From Stichopus chloronotus (Eukaryota; Echinodermata; Holothuroidea; Aspidochirotida; Stichopodidae): 64,000 bases of DNA. The position numbers and the translations under genes are program-made. A model generated the notes under the pieces. That model was not told the DNA's origin and did not search any database. It saw only the letters and a list, made by a program, of their open reading frames with translations. This document shows, one piece after another, positions 11,095 to 23,844 of this stretch (the stretch's first letter is position 1; each line of letters starts with the position of its first letter). The stretch spans positions 14,191,116-14,255,115 of the forward strand of contig CM037830.1 in NCBI GenBank assembly GCA_021234535.1. Direction: 5' to 3'.

Positions 11095-13027
11095 TAGTTT
11101 GCACGCTTTGGTCACTAACCACTGTTTAGAAAGATAAAGATGATAAGATCATGTCAGCACTCTTCTATGAACATAATTGTCATTCCAGTTTCATGAAAGG
11201 TTTTCAAGTGAATCAGATGTACGTTGTGTTGAAGATGTACAGGTCGTTCGAATTATTCTTCATACTGTTTCTGTGTAGTCTTCTCTCAGATAAATCACAA
11301 ACATTCGTTCTGTGAATGTTATGAGTGAAACCGGCTTTACCGCGCCAGCTTGTGACCGAAACGTCCTATTTGACTTTTACCCTGAGTGGTATGGGACACA
11401 CATTTTAACTGTCAGGTTGTCAATTGAGGAATTTGAATGATTTCCATCTAAACATTTTGGTCATTTAATAGTTTCTACTAGGGTTGGGCGGTGCCAGGAA
11501 AATCAGTACTGGTATCCGCAGTGCATCAGTACCGGTATTAAAGTACCGGTACTGACTGACGGTATGATCGTGAATCGTGGAAATTCTCAATCCAACTAAT
11601 GTAGTGATGTGATTGAAATTGTCATTATCAATGGCGTCAGTTAATAGTGATGTAAAAGTGTCCCCGTTTGTCGCAGTTCATAGCAGAATTAATGTGGGAA
11701 ATCTCTTCCACGGAGTGTGCCTGCCTGTCTAATGTTACAGTCAAGGTTGCCAGTTGGCATTTTAAATACAGATTTGGCAAATTTGGTTTGTTTAATTTAC
11801 CTTTGTGGGCTGTTCAAAATTAAAAGTGCATGCCAAACAACATTGTGGCATTTTGGGGACCACTTGAAATAACTATAAAACACCTGCTTTATCATGAAAT
11901 TTTTTTTCCCTGATACTTTAACCATGTGGAAAGTAAACGGGATTACAATTGACCCTCCACTTGTAGCAACATCATCATTGAGTATATAATGATGTATATC
12001 ATATCACCGTTTGGTGAAAATGTTGACAAGTTTTAAAAAAAACTGCGCAAAAATACAACGTCAAGTTTCCTCAAGTAAGGAGCTAAGTTATGCTTGGCAT
12101 TTTTTCAGGTGATTTGGCCAGCACTTTGGCTGGTTTATCCCTCAATCTGGTAACCTTGATTATAGTCAGTATAAGCCCATCGATTGAGTAATGAATGAAA
12201 CTGGATAACATTTGACAGCTGTAGCAGCAGGATAACCTAAAAAAGTTATGCCATAGAGGTACAGTAAGAGGCAGTTAAAGTAAAATTTTAAAACACAAAA
12301 TTGTTCATAACTAGAAAACGAAAGGAGTTACAGACTTTTTCCTTTTCTTGGGAAGGGGGGGGGAGGGAATTTCAAAAAGTGTTTTGAGTATGATCTTTCC
12401 ATCTGTGCAATTTTTGTGTTAATCGGACTTAATCTGACAGAGTTATGATGATGTGTAGCAGTTCGATGAAATTCTCTTACAACACATTTCTAATGTAAAA
12501 GTTTTGGCTGGGATTGTCCTAAACGGTTTACGGGAGGTATTATGATAATGAACATGGTTAAATATAGACCAGTCAGCAGCAGTTCAGCCATATAGACGTC
12601 ACAGACTCTGTGCTCAAATACTGTAACAAGCAATTTTTAAATATTTCAAACTTTTTGTTTTTGTTTTTTTTTTTTTAACTTCCAAGTAACCTGATTTCCA
12701 TAAAGTTAGGCCTAAGTAGCATGTTTGAGCACCTATAGCCTACATACCATAGTTAATATCATTATATGTATCCCCAACAGCAACTCGTAGTCATGATGAT
12801 CTATCTCAGGGCAATAAAACATGTCTTGAATGACATGAAGGACAGCTACCGAAGAAACCAGTTTATCTTTTTTGTTGTCGTTTTTTTTTTAAATCACTAT
12901 AATTTACACAGACTCAGTTATAATCAGCAAAATAGAGATGGGGTTTGTGGCTTCGTAGGAACTTAAGCAAAGGGTTTCATTCAAACCAATATGTTCAACA
13001 ATAGGGGGAAAAAGAAAGGGGAAAAAA

Positions 13028-13130
13028 AAAAAAATTCCAAAAGCAGTGCTGAGCGGGGATGGAACCTGTGACATTAACATCTCAGACCCGCTGGAGGATC
13101 CGAATGAGCCACTTCATGGGGCTAAAGAAA
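13028..13130 (-). repeat. tRNA-like SINE head or tRNA pseudogene
   Basis: On the minus strand tggctcattcgg resembles an A box and, about 50 bases on, ggttccatccc resembles a B box (two changes from ggttcgantcc). A T run of 12 or more follows within 40 bases and would stop Pol III. Cloverleaf pairing is incomplete, so it is not called as a functional tRNA. Confidence 0.4.
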
Positions 13131-13221
13131 TTTACAAAGCTAAGCATCCAGTAGGCACACACACAAAAAAAAAAACACTGCTGGCATTATACTTCAACTA
13201 TTGCATACTGTAGTTAGTCTG

Positions 13222-13293
13222 ACTATGCAATAGTGTAACCAAGGGGTAAATATAGTAACTTTTGAATACCCACACCAGTGAGTTGTGGGGAAT
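13222..13293 (+). repeat. Family A end fragment inside the hAT-like element
   Basis: The stretch aaccaaggggtaaatatag and tgaatacccacaccagtga followed by gttgtggggaatt matches the family A right end. Only the terminal part is present. Confidence 0.65.
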
Positions 13294-13987
13294 TAACGCT
13301 TCATTCGAAAGAACAAATTTTTGTTGATTTGTTGGAGACAAGACCTTCCTCTGGTACTGGGAAGTATTCAAAAGTACCTGTACTCACAGACAAAATTTTC
13401 CTCTGGTACTGCGAGTACCATTACTGCAAGTACTACAAATAACAGTACTGGCTTGGGTACCAGAATACAGCCCAACCTTAGTTTCTATTCTTCTTTGTTG
13501 AGTAGATATTCTTGGCTCATTTGGTGGCAAAGGTGGTAGCATGGAGTGCTGTTTGAAATCTCTCTTTGTAACTGCCTCTCCTTCTCCTAGCATCTCCATA
13601 TTTCTTCCCAATTTTGTTGCAAACATACAGTTCAAATTTTGGAAAACGTAACTGAAGCCTGTCTCTGTCAGTTCTTTCCTGTCAGTTTCCTGTTTGGAAG
13701 AAGTCGAAAGTCCTGAGAAACTATCCCCCCCAGCATCATTGCATGTCATACAACTTTCATGTTGATATGGCTCACATGCTGCTGAAGTACACATGTACTG
13801 AAGTATAGTGCTTGTGAAAGCAATATAAGATTGCTTAAATTGTAATACTGTACCGTTCGACCATGTGGAAGGCAGAGCCAGATGGTTGCTTTCACTGATC
13901 GTTAGGTGACATTAAATAATTTGTGAAAGAATGTTGTGATAAATTCCTATTACATCAACATTGCATAACTTGGGTACACTTTTTTTT

Positions 13988-14001
13988 GGGGGGGGGGGGG
14001 G
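13988..14001 (+). repeat. Run of 14 G after a T run
   Basis: Seven T are followed directly by 14 G. Similar T-then-G runs occur near 36850. Confidence 0.9.
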
Positions 14002-14152
14002 AAGAGGTGGGCAATTCCCATTTATGTGCCTCTTGGATGACAGTGCAAAAAAGTGATGATGTACAAGAAAAATTGTAATACAGGGCTTTGATTTGGGAAA
14101 TAGAACATGTCACAAAATCTAGGAGTAGACTGATTTTAATTTGCCTTTGTAC

Positions 14153-14218
14153 ATCCCTGTTTGCAAGAGGTTTGTTGGTTTAGATATCCCTGTTTGCCAG
14201 AGGTTTGCTGGTTTAGAT
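14153..14218 (+). repeat. 33-bp tandem duplication
   Basis: Two adjacent 33-bp units beginning atccctgtttgc and ending ggtttagat differ at two positions. A recent local duplication is the simplest reading. Confidence 0.95.
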
Positions 14219-16150
14219 ATCAATTTAGAAATATCTAAATAAGTATTTATTTTCGAAATGAAAATTGAACTGTTTTGCATGTCAAGTTGAGAAATTGAGA
14301 GGGTTGTCTATGACCATGTACAGTATCATCTGAAATGAAGTAACCTTGTCTCCTTTCAAAGTTCCTCCTTTCATGCTCCAAAATACATACAAGTTAGGGA
14401 CATGCATACTTTATCGTAGAGTGTATTTCAACCAGACTCTAGCAAACAGTTGTTGTATTAAAGAAAGTAAGGGGGTGAAAACTAGTGTTCTCATGTAGCA
14501 GTGTATCAAGACAAGAAATCGGTTCACTCTCAGTTAGGAAGCAAGTAACTGACATTAGCTTTTCAACTTCCTCCCCCCCAAAAAAAATAAATAAGTAAAA
14601 AAGATTTAACCATTACTTCTAATGGCTTACATATATTTTTGTCCAATCTTCATTTAGGCCTACAATATGTTGTATGCTGTATGGCTAATGTATTCACCAC
14701 AGCATTAAAGCTACAGTTTTCTGCTCTGAAGCAGCTACTTGCCTCAAGTAGAAATTTCTCCCAATAGATCATTTCTTCCACATAATTACTGGTAATAGTT
14801 TGTCCTATCAAATTGCCAAAATTGCCTTGAACAGGCATTTAACCTTTTGTGTACATGGAGGTTGCTATTGTTGTGGCAGAAAGCAACTGGCTATGCCCTC
14901 TGTGTACACAACATCTCCCGGGACCTGAAAATTCGACAGAGGTATGGGAGTGTCACATGCCAATATGAAGGCACCATCTTGAAGTGTAGTACAGAGAAGG
15001 TCAGCTGTAGACTTGACCCCTGTCTCAACTGGCCAGGTCAAGTGGCATTGCAGTGTTTGTGTACTAATGGAAGTGTTGAGGTCTGACTTGTGGGGGGTTC
15101 GAGATTTCTTTGATAACAGGACTTTTACTGCACTGTAGCTTGCATACTGAGTACAGCTTCAGATAGAAATCAGTGCTGAAACACTGACCCTTCAGAAGAC
15201 TCAAAGACAGGTAATGAATTTGTTTGCTGCAAATGTCAGTAATGAGGTCTGTTTTTCATTCTTCAGGAGACATGAAGTTAAACTGGGATTCTATGGTTTT
15301 ACATATTAACATTAAAAAAATTCAGTTAGTATGTAACTATGAATAATTGTTGTAAACTCACCTTTTTGACCCTCCAAGGCACACTGCATAAACAGTTGTT
15401 TGTGAATGGTTCACAGCTAGTACCTCCCCTCCATTTGAAGTCTCAGTGAGTTGCTCTGAGTTACGACTTGGTCATTATTAGATAGATACATGTAGGAAAT
15501 TGAGAAGAGGATCATGGGTAATGATCAACAATGGGAAATCAGAGTGGTGAAGCCCACTTTGATCCTATGTATTTAATGTATGGATGCAGTGCTGTATTTA
15601 GGCATAATGCAGTGCAACCTCTGTTGGGGTAAGTAAAAAGATCTGTTCAACCTGGGATTTATTATTTGAATCAGGAAGTTCATATCAGTGTCACTTTAAG
15701 AAATTTTGAATGAAGAATGAGCCATCTTTATTTGTCCGCAGGCAGGATATATCTGTGCCGAAAATCCTTTGATTTATTCTCACATTATCTGAACTTTAAA
15801 TCGGTGCAGTGCGAGTCGTTCATGGATTTCTGCATCTTTATCATCAGTATCATCCTTCAAATGTTGAAAGTTCAGGAGCATTAGGCATTTGTTTTGCATT
15901 TTCTCGAAATATCCTTATCTTGGACAAGTTTCAAGTTCAGCCGATATTTGAAACGCTGAAGGGAATCGTCATTGATTTTGGCAGAAATAATTTCATAATG
16001 TGCAAAGGGTAGCATTTCAATCTGGCAACATTGGATGATGGTTAAATGGACTGTTGCTCTGTGCCACATAGCAGTTGAGAATTTTAAATGAGTAAATACC
16101 GTATTCAGACTCTTTCTGGAATATTAGTGCAGTGATATGTATGAAGTTTG

Positions 16151-16204
16151 CTGCACTATTACATCATTTAAGTACACCTGCACTATTACATCATTTAAGT
16201 ACAC
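16151..16204 (+). repeat. Perfect 27-bp tandem duplication
   Basis: Two identical 27-bp units beginning ctgcactattacatc lie head to tail. There are no differences, so it is recent or a possible assembly artefact. Confidence 0.95.
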
Positions 16205-19200
16205 CTGCCGACTTGCTTCTCCCAGCTTACCTGTATCTCTGTGTTTTCATCAGTTTGGTTTTACATCTTTTTTTCTTTTTTTTCGTATGCTACAGTTCAC
16301 TGCAGTCTTTCTCTCCTTTTTTTATTTTTAAAAATCTTCCGAAATTCTAAAAGGACAAAATATGTTTGGCTCATTTACCCTGTGCTGGGTGTCTTTACTT
16401 ATCTGTCATGCATGGTTGGGTGCAGACTGCAATCATTGTGTTCAGCTGGTGTGTTTGTTATCTGCTGTGTGGAGTCTTCCCTTGTTATAAACAATTGGTG
16501 TTGTAGCTGATATGAGATTTCTTGAATCTTGAGAAAGTATTTGTTTGTAAGTATTTGACAGTGCTGTAACTGCTATGGTATTGCTGTGTATATCAGGGGG
16601 CGTATTTTGAGTGTATGGGACAGATAAGTGACATTGTCAGATGCATCAACTGTAATCTTCAGCTAGGGTAGGTGATAAGTTGCCTGATTTTTCCGTGGTG
16701 TCAGTTGTAATAAAAATGGTTTACAACACACTGACATTGGTTTCGTTGGCGCAGTAGCCAGTACACATTGCATCTATTTCTGCTAAAAATATCAGCTATC
16801 TCCCAAAACATCCCACCTACCGTAAAGATGCACCACATTGCTACATTGTAAATTCAAATTTAAAATTTCATTTCCTTTTTCGTATCTGGCCTTGTGAAGT
16901 AAATCAATAACATTTTGTTCGACCCTGACTAAACTAAAATGTATGTTTGACTTCAGCCTGTACTGTACATAGCCCACAGGTGTGGATGAAATAGAGAGAT
17001 GCAAGCTCATATGGTTGAGTAAAATTTTTACATAACTTTATAATTTTTCACACCTGCTATGGTATTTGAATCATTTAAAATAAATGCTGCAAGGCATGAA
17101 TTTTCCATTTTTTATGATGTCATCATTGCAGAGAGTTTGCAAGCATACCATACATGTGTATGTGTGTGTCCTGCTTGTGTGCAATATAGTGGGAGAGAGA
17201 AAGTAGGCATTTTCATATATCAACCCATTTTATATAACAGGATGTAGTTTTGGCTGCTATCCTGAGGCAATATAGCAGAAAACTGATCTTTAGAAATCAA
17301 TACAGTCTGATGGTTTGTGGTTAGAGAACATAAGTGAAGTTATTTAAGGTCATCTAGGGGGTTGCTAGAGGGTTGCCAAGAGTATGCAGGGTTCCAAGAT
17401 GTGATTGGTGTGACCTCTGACCATCATTCACTGCAGGGATTTGCTGAGCATCCATAGCTGACTTTTTAAAATTTATAGACTTTGTAGGAGGGTGTACAAT
17501 AATCACTATGATGCAGTAGTTGTGGGAAAGACTTTACTGGTAGGCCTAGATATTGTATGTACTTTTTCCAAACAAAAAAGGAGCCATAATCCTGTTTCCC
17601 TTAAAGATTAACCCCCTTTTTTTATTTCACAACAAGAAGCACCACCCAGACCTGCTTTTATCCTGCTTTTATCATGCATTGTTGACGGAAACTCAGAATT
17701 AAAAGCAGAATCATGTCAATTAATTATCTTATGTCCTGTACCTACAGCAGAAAGCAAATGACATGAGATGTATCCTTTCACAAAAGACATAAGAGCAGAC
17801 ACTAGCAATGTGCAGATTATGTACTGAAGTTGATGGAAAGAGACCGTTACAAAGTTGTCTGTGCGGTCTTCCTCTAAGAGGGGCAAAAACATTAAAAGAG
17901 TCTAACACGTGTGCCAATCAGTATCTGATGTAAAAGCTGGAAATGTTGATCTAACAACTCTTCAACCAAGGGAGAAAACTGGGTTTCTAAATTTGTCTGA
18001 CATTTTTCATATGTTCAGTGAGACTTCTTGGTAAATTTTTTGACATTTTGTCATTTTCTACACATATTAATACCTCTTTCTGCTAAAGAACATCATGTGT
18101 GCTGGTGATGTGCTATTCACCTTTGGAGTTCATCATGAAATTGAGGTGGATGTGACCTCGCTTTTCATGAAGATGTAGAAAAGATCAGCAATTAAAAAAA
18201 AAAAAAAAAGGTATGAAGAGACACTGGTTGCCTTGATTGAATATTTTCATATTTCAGCCAGGGTTAAGGAGACGGGTAGCCACTCTTTGTGAATGGAGGT
18301 GACAGTATTAGGTTGTGACACTGTTTCAAATAAGAGGCTGTTCTTTAATACAACCGTATGATACAAGATCCACCTCTTTCATGTCTTCAGTGCATGCAGC
18401 TTGTCTCCTACACTACAAACTTTGTACTTACTCTTTTCCTGTGTCCTGAGCAAGTTCTCTGTAATGTTGACACATTCAGATACAATCAACATACAAAGCC
18501 ATTTTAATCAATACTTGCCTAGCAGTATTTGCTATAGATACACTCCTCATGGTGTGCAGAGGAGCAGAAATCAGCAATAGCAAATGTACTTTTTTAATGA
18601 ACCTGTGTTATTGTGTTTGCACTTCAACAAAAAACCAGCAATTCATTCGTCTTGTGATGTAACATAGCACCAGGCATACTTACAGCTGCATAGTAAGTTG
18701 TAAAATTACGAAATGGAGCTCACACTTTCCTTTTTTTCAGGATTGTTGTGTATTGATGCAGGAGTGTTATTCTTGTAACATATTTTCAAAGTGTTTACGA
18801 CCAATACTTTCCTTTTGATTTCTTCTTCGTTGCTTTTGTCATTGGTTAATGTTGTCAAAATTACTCTTTAATGTTCCAACCGTTCTTGATACTGTCATTT
18901 GGATTTCATCTTGTGCTGAAGTCAACCTTCCAGTGCATTGACTTGTGAAGTAGGCAAGATGGAAATGTTACTTGTTGGTGCACAAAGTTAGACCAAAGAT
19001 TATCAATGCCTTTATTTTTCCCTGTCTGGAGTGCATTCTCTGTTGTGTGAGATCAACTTGGGTTTTACTGTCTGTCACAAATAAACCTACACAAATGCAG
19101 TAAAATTCACATTATAGACATATTCCTCGCTCACATTATGCATTGTTCAACAAGACTCAATAAAGCCTTGAATCAAATGTTCTTGCGCCACGCCCTCTAT

Positions 19201-21969
19201 TTTCTCGCTGTTACTCGTTAGACTTTCCCTCCCTAAGTACCACATGTGGTTTTTATAGGAACTTGGATTTCTCCATAAGTGTGGGTTGAAAAATAAGAAA
19301 AAGCCTTGTGTATTCTTGTGTTTTTTCTTAACTGTTAAATTTTCCAGAGGCTATGTAAAGATAATTTCCTCTTTTTTTTCTGATCATGTGTTGTGTGGCT
19401 TTTCCATGTAGATTATACTCTCAACCTCTTTGGAGAATGTGGTGATCCCTTATCAACAAGAACAAGAGGTATTTAAAAGCATGGCAGTGTTGATAAGCAT
19501 TTATGCACTTATGATGAAGGAAAAAAAAGATGTGTTTACAGAACGGAAAGTAAAGTTCGTTGGATGAGACCAGAATCGTAAGCTCCTGGTGATGTCAAGT
19601 CTGAAAATTCACAGTGATTGTTGTAGATAAAGTTGAGTTTAGTCACTGATAAATATCAACCAGGGTTTGGGATTCCTGGCAAAAGAAACCCTCCTTTTTC
19701 ATGCTAAATAGCGATTGTGTGATAGGTGGGCTTTTCAGGCACAGAAGACAGGTATTAGTGCATCCTTGCTCTATGCCACTTCTACATGGTTGTTGACCCT
19801 AGTTGCCTACCTACCCTCACCTAATCCTAACCTAAACCTAACTAAAATATCAACAATACTTAACAAGTAATCGTAACCAAAGAAAAATTTAAAATTTGCT
19901 ATCATTTCTAGCTTCGATCGACCTCTATAACATAAACAAACCTTAATTTGTAATAAAAAGGAGTAGAATCTGGTGTGACATTATTATATTTACAAGTGTA
20001 AATGAAATATTTTGCATAGAAAAGAAAAAAGTTTATCAAGTTGTTAATCTCATTTGGCTTGCTGAAACTGATCAAATGAAAATCTAAGTCACAAGCACCT
20101 TTCAAACACTTTGAACAAATTCTACTCCAGAAATTATTTACCAATGGACAACGTTACTTCAACCTTTCCAGATAAAACCATGCACCCCATGTGACAGTAG
20201 TCTGCTTTGTTATTTTTGTCCAATGTACGCCCTGCAGGGTGCCCTTTTCGATCAGATTCTGCGTCCTTAGAGCTAATTTGATGCCAGCAACACGGCAGAG
20301 GACATTACCAGGCAATTTCACCACCCACCGTCCCTGCAGGTCACAGAATTTTCTGTGGTTGCTATCAATATTTTATCTCCTTTTTTGTAAACAAGTTCTG
20401 CTTGATCAGTGAGGAGTATATCTTGGTTCATAAACGAATCCATTCTCTGCAACTTGTTTGATGACTCTTCTTTACCTCTCTTTATATTTGTCTCATGGTG
20501 AGTCTGTGATTGGTATATTTGTGGCATATCTGTATCTCTTAGGCATGTCTTTCAAACACATAAAATTGTGTATAAACATTTACGATGTATTATGTTTATC
20601 TTGCTGCACATACCGGCAGACCTTATGAAAGCATTTTTCAAGTGAGTCAATAATATTTTCCATATCTGAAATCTGTTCATATAAGAAAAGAACAGTAAAC
20701 TACCCTTGCTTTACGGACCATTTAACTTTTAGAACATCCTGCGTTTTACGGATCTCTTTGTTCAGGAATAATAAAACATAATGCTATGAGTTTAAAATGT
20801 TCACATGAAAAGGGCAGAACATCTTGCTATGTGGTAAGTGCATGGCTGCATAGTTTCCTTGTGTACAAAGGATCTTCATCTGGAGCTACAGTCAGTGTAC
20901 AGTGTATTCCTGATGCCACTTGTTCACCTGACTCAACACAACAATTGCAATTTTATCTAGAATGCTTTAACAATATGTAGCCAACCCTTTTGGTTCCAGG
21001 CAAACTGCTAGATTTCTGACAAAATAAAAGGTCACCAATCAGTGCTGACAACAGTAGGTCAGTGGTGTGAGATATTAATGTGCAGACAGGTAAGAGCATG
21101 TTTGAAGTGAATTGATACTTCAAACCAGGTAATATTTACGATACATCCAAAGGTAAAGACCCTTTTGCTTGCTTGTAATATGTTTTTGATCCAAATAATA
21201 TTACAACCTGATCTTATATTTCTTGTCTTTTGTCCTTGTTCAGTAGTGTACCTCTTTATTATCCAGCTAGCATTTTCTGGTATTAACATACTTTGACATC
21301 ACCTTTAACTGTGGTAAGGTCCATTTCATCCCGGTGGCCCCTTTCAGTCTTTTTTTGGGAAAGGGTCCTTTTCTCTGTAAGTATGCCATCACGTATTTTT
21401 CATGATTAATCAGCTATGGGAGAAACTTTGTACATTGGTATACAGATACCAGAAGCTGTATAACCTTGGATCAAAATAGATGGCGCTATTTATGTATACA
21501 CCTGCAAGTAACTTTGTAGAAATGTGATGATTGTATTTGCTTTTTGCCTTCACTTCTACCCTGTCTTGCCTTCACTTTTACTCTGTGTTGCTCTTTGAAG
21601 TTAAAGTTGTAGCACTTTTATTTTGATAAACAATTTTCCATATTTTGCATAAACATTTTGTGCACTGCAGAATACATTTAAGTGAGGGTTTGACAAAGAA
21701 TGTACTTTATTTAGTTTAGCAGTAGTTACAGTGCACTATTAACACACAAATTTCCTTCATGGTGTGCAGTTTGTTAAGTCACAGAGATCAGTACCATGGC
21801 AATATGCTGCTCACAGTGTTAGCAATAAGCACTAAAACTAAGATCTAGTTGAAAGGTGTAAAAATGTTATTTCTAATGATAAATCTAACTATGAACTTGC
21901 AAAATAAATTCTGCAAGTATTGGCAGTATATTCTTGTGTATGTTTTCTTGTTTCTATAGTAACCTGTAA

Positions 21970-22048
21970 CAATCGTAAGATACAATGGAGGTAAACATTT
22001 ACCTCCCGTTGTAAAAATACAGCATTTCTCTTCCTATCTTACGTACTG
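21970..22048. repeat. Nested inverted repeat (hairpin element)
   Basis: An inner near-perfect hairpin (TACAATGGAGGTAAA, CA loop, TTTACCTCCCGTTGTA) at about 21981-22013 is nested in an outer inverted pair cgtaagata and tatcttacg. The structure could be the core of a small foldback element. Confidence 0.6.
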
Positions 22049-22404
22049 GTAATCTTTTACATCTCACAAAGAGGTAAAAACTTCAAAGCTGTTACTAGGT
22101 ACGTAAAATATCATAGTGTAACAGAAGTTCTTGAATACAGTAGACTAGTCTGGCCAAGCCTGCACAAGACCTACACAAAGAACACACTCATATGATTTAA
22201 GTCAAGATAACACAAGATGGTGTTATTGCTGTCATTAGCAATTTTAATCAGAGATAGTTTCATTACTTTAATAGCACAATCATTTTCAATGTTTTCATAG
22301 CAAAACAATGTTTTTCAGCTGCAAATGTTTGTTTCTAAGCAAGGCAAGGCTATATGAGGTTATTGATGTACATCCTCAAAAAGTTTGCAAGGCTTTCTTC
22401 AATG

Positions 22405-23340
22405 CTTGGTTTTATGTATGTGTGTATGTATGTTTGTGTGTGCATGTTTGTGACGTCTACCATATGAGAGCATGATAGCTTGAGAAGGGAAACTTGTACA
22501 GATCTCATATTTGGTGTGTGGGTAAACCATGTTAAATACAAGATGCCTATTGTTTTTTTGTGGAGGTGAAAGGTCATTTGGGGTCAAAGGGGTCAAATGT
22601 TGAAAACCTTGTAGACATGATATCTCAAGAAGGGAAGCTTGATCTTATATTTGGGTCATGGTTGTACCATATTAAGTGCAAGACACCTGTGGTTTCTTGA
22701 GTAGACCTATTGAGTTCTTACGTAGTATGTAAGTGTACCACATTAAGTAGAAGCAACCTATCATTTTTGGTGGAGGTCAAAAGTCATTTTGGGTGCACAG
22801 GGCTCAAATATTGAAAACCTTGTGAACGCAATATCCCAAGAAAGAAAACTTCTACAGATCTCTTATTTCACATCTAAGTGTACCTTATCATGGACAAGCA
22901 GCCTATTGCTTTTGTTGGAAGTCAAAGGTGATTCATGGGTCAACATTGTCAAAAAGTGAAAACCTTGTAAACACAATCTCAAGAAGGGAAACTTGTAAAG
23001 ATGTCATATTTTGGTATGTTAATGAGAATCAACTACAAGAACCCTATTGTTTTTAGTGGAGGTCAAAGGGGTCATTTGGTACCTGTGGGGTCAAATTGCA
23101 TGACCTTTCGTAGCACAATATTTCACTAGGTTAAACTGGCACATAAATGTCATATTGGTAAGTGGGTGATCCACAAGTAGCCTTGTAACATTTTGGTGGA
23201 GGTCAAAGGTCATTAAGGATCAACAGTGGTCAAGGTGTGAAAACCTTGTAAACGCAATAAATATCTCAAGAGGTAAGATTCATGAAAATAATTCCTCATG
23301 ATGAATTCATTGAAACCACAATGCATTTTTGCATTCTGGT
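22405..23340 (+). mobile_element. Helentron/HINE-like element, divergent copy 3
   Basis: It starts with a TATG/TGTG-rich microsatellite (about 22413-22450), followed by about six diverged monomers with gaaaaccttgta, atatctcaagaa and ggaggtcaaaggtcat. It ends at 23340 with a hairpin AATGCA-TTTT-TGCATT (23320-23335) followed by CTGGT. Stem length, loop and the CTGGT tail equal those of copies 1 and 2 while the stem bases differ in a paired way. The left boundary is uncertain. Confidence 0.6.
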
Positions 23341-23703
23341 ATTATTTACTTCACTCTCTCACTTACCTGTTTCAGCACAACAACCACACTCCCATTTAGC
23401 ATCCTAGGAGAGCTAGCAACCTTTTTAACAACACCTAAAATTATGTCAGACATACAAACCCGATAAGCTCCATCATTTTCTTCTACCATCTCTGAGTTCC
23501 AAGGTGAGCAATTTCATGGAAATTTGCCATCTCGGTTGGTCACAGGTATTTGACTCCTTGATGCGACAGACCACAGGTTTACAGACCATGAGTTGTGTTA
23601 CCAGATGTTACACTTTCTTTACATTACTGGGTAATCAGATATTTCTTTGAGATATCCTTCAAAATTGCAATTAATCATGTGGTTATTTTTCTCGTCTTTT
23701 CAG

Positions 23704-23844
23704 GAAACCACTATGGTACTCCCAAACCACCAAAGTCACCTCCACCAGAGAGTCCCCCTTCCAGCCCTGTGGAGGAGAAACCGCACTCTCCCATCGAGGA
23801 GGTAAACGAGACACAGTACGATTCTAGGGATGCTGTCAGACCTG
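23704..23844 (+). CDS. magi: MAGI exon: end of GuK region and proline-rich linker
   Basis: The exon follows ctcgtcttttcag and ends at G/gtaagt; it is 141 nt with phase 1 borders. It encodes NHYGTPKPPKSPPPESPPSS and then an acidic stretch ending DSRDAVRP. NYYGTPKPP is a near-invariant MAGI signature closing the guanylate-kinase-like region. The run of SPP and PPS units could be a ligand for SH3 or WW domains, which is inference. The last base joins GT of the exon at 35068 to give Gly, producing RPGATPSSAGKRQRNKS, which resembles the matching segment of vertebrate MAGI2. Confidence 0.95.

Larger units (their letters stand above)
11479..13480. mobile_element. hAT-like DNA transposon, nonautonomous, 2.0 kb
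   Basis: The left end TAGGGTTGGGC is matched by the right end GCCCAACCTTA (one mismatch as inverted repeat). It is flanked by GTTTCTAC (11471-11478) and GTTTCTAT (13481-13488), an 8-bp target duplication with one change, which is the hAT size. Both subterminal zones are rich in GTACC/GGTAC palindromes, common in hAT ends. No transposase frame is visible. A tRNA-like SINE remnant (about 13028-13130) and a family A end (13222-13293) lie inside, so it is older than those insertions or carries them. Confidence 0.75.

Noticed and set aside
13028..13130. Functional tRNA gene
   Set aside because: A and B boxes are imperfect and acceptor pairing is poor; kept only as a tRNA-like SINE remnant.
13384..13794. 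Minus-strand frame of 136 codons
   Set aside because: Half of it overlaps the end of the hAT-like element; no domain recognised and composition looks non-coding.
14847..15086. Plus-strand 79-codon Cys-rich frame
   Set aside because: No recognisable domain, no splice context in phase with the gene, and intronic position; probably chance.
20318..20527. Minus-strand frame with a sushi-like run (VYKKGDKILI..TENSVTCRDGGW)
   Set aside because: Only one or two Cys and a stop after the Trp; too little for a CCP domain call and no exon context.
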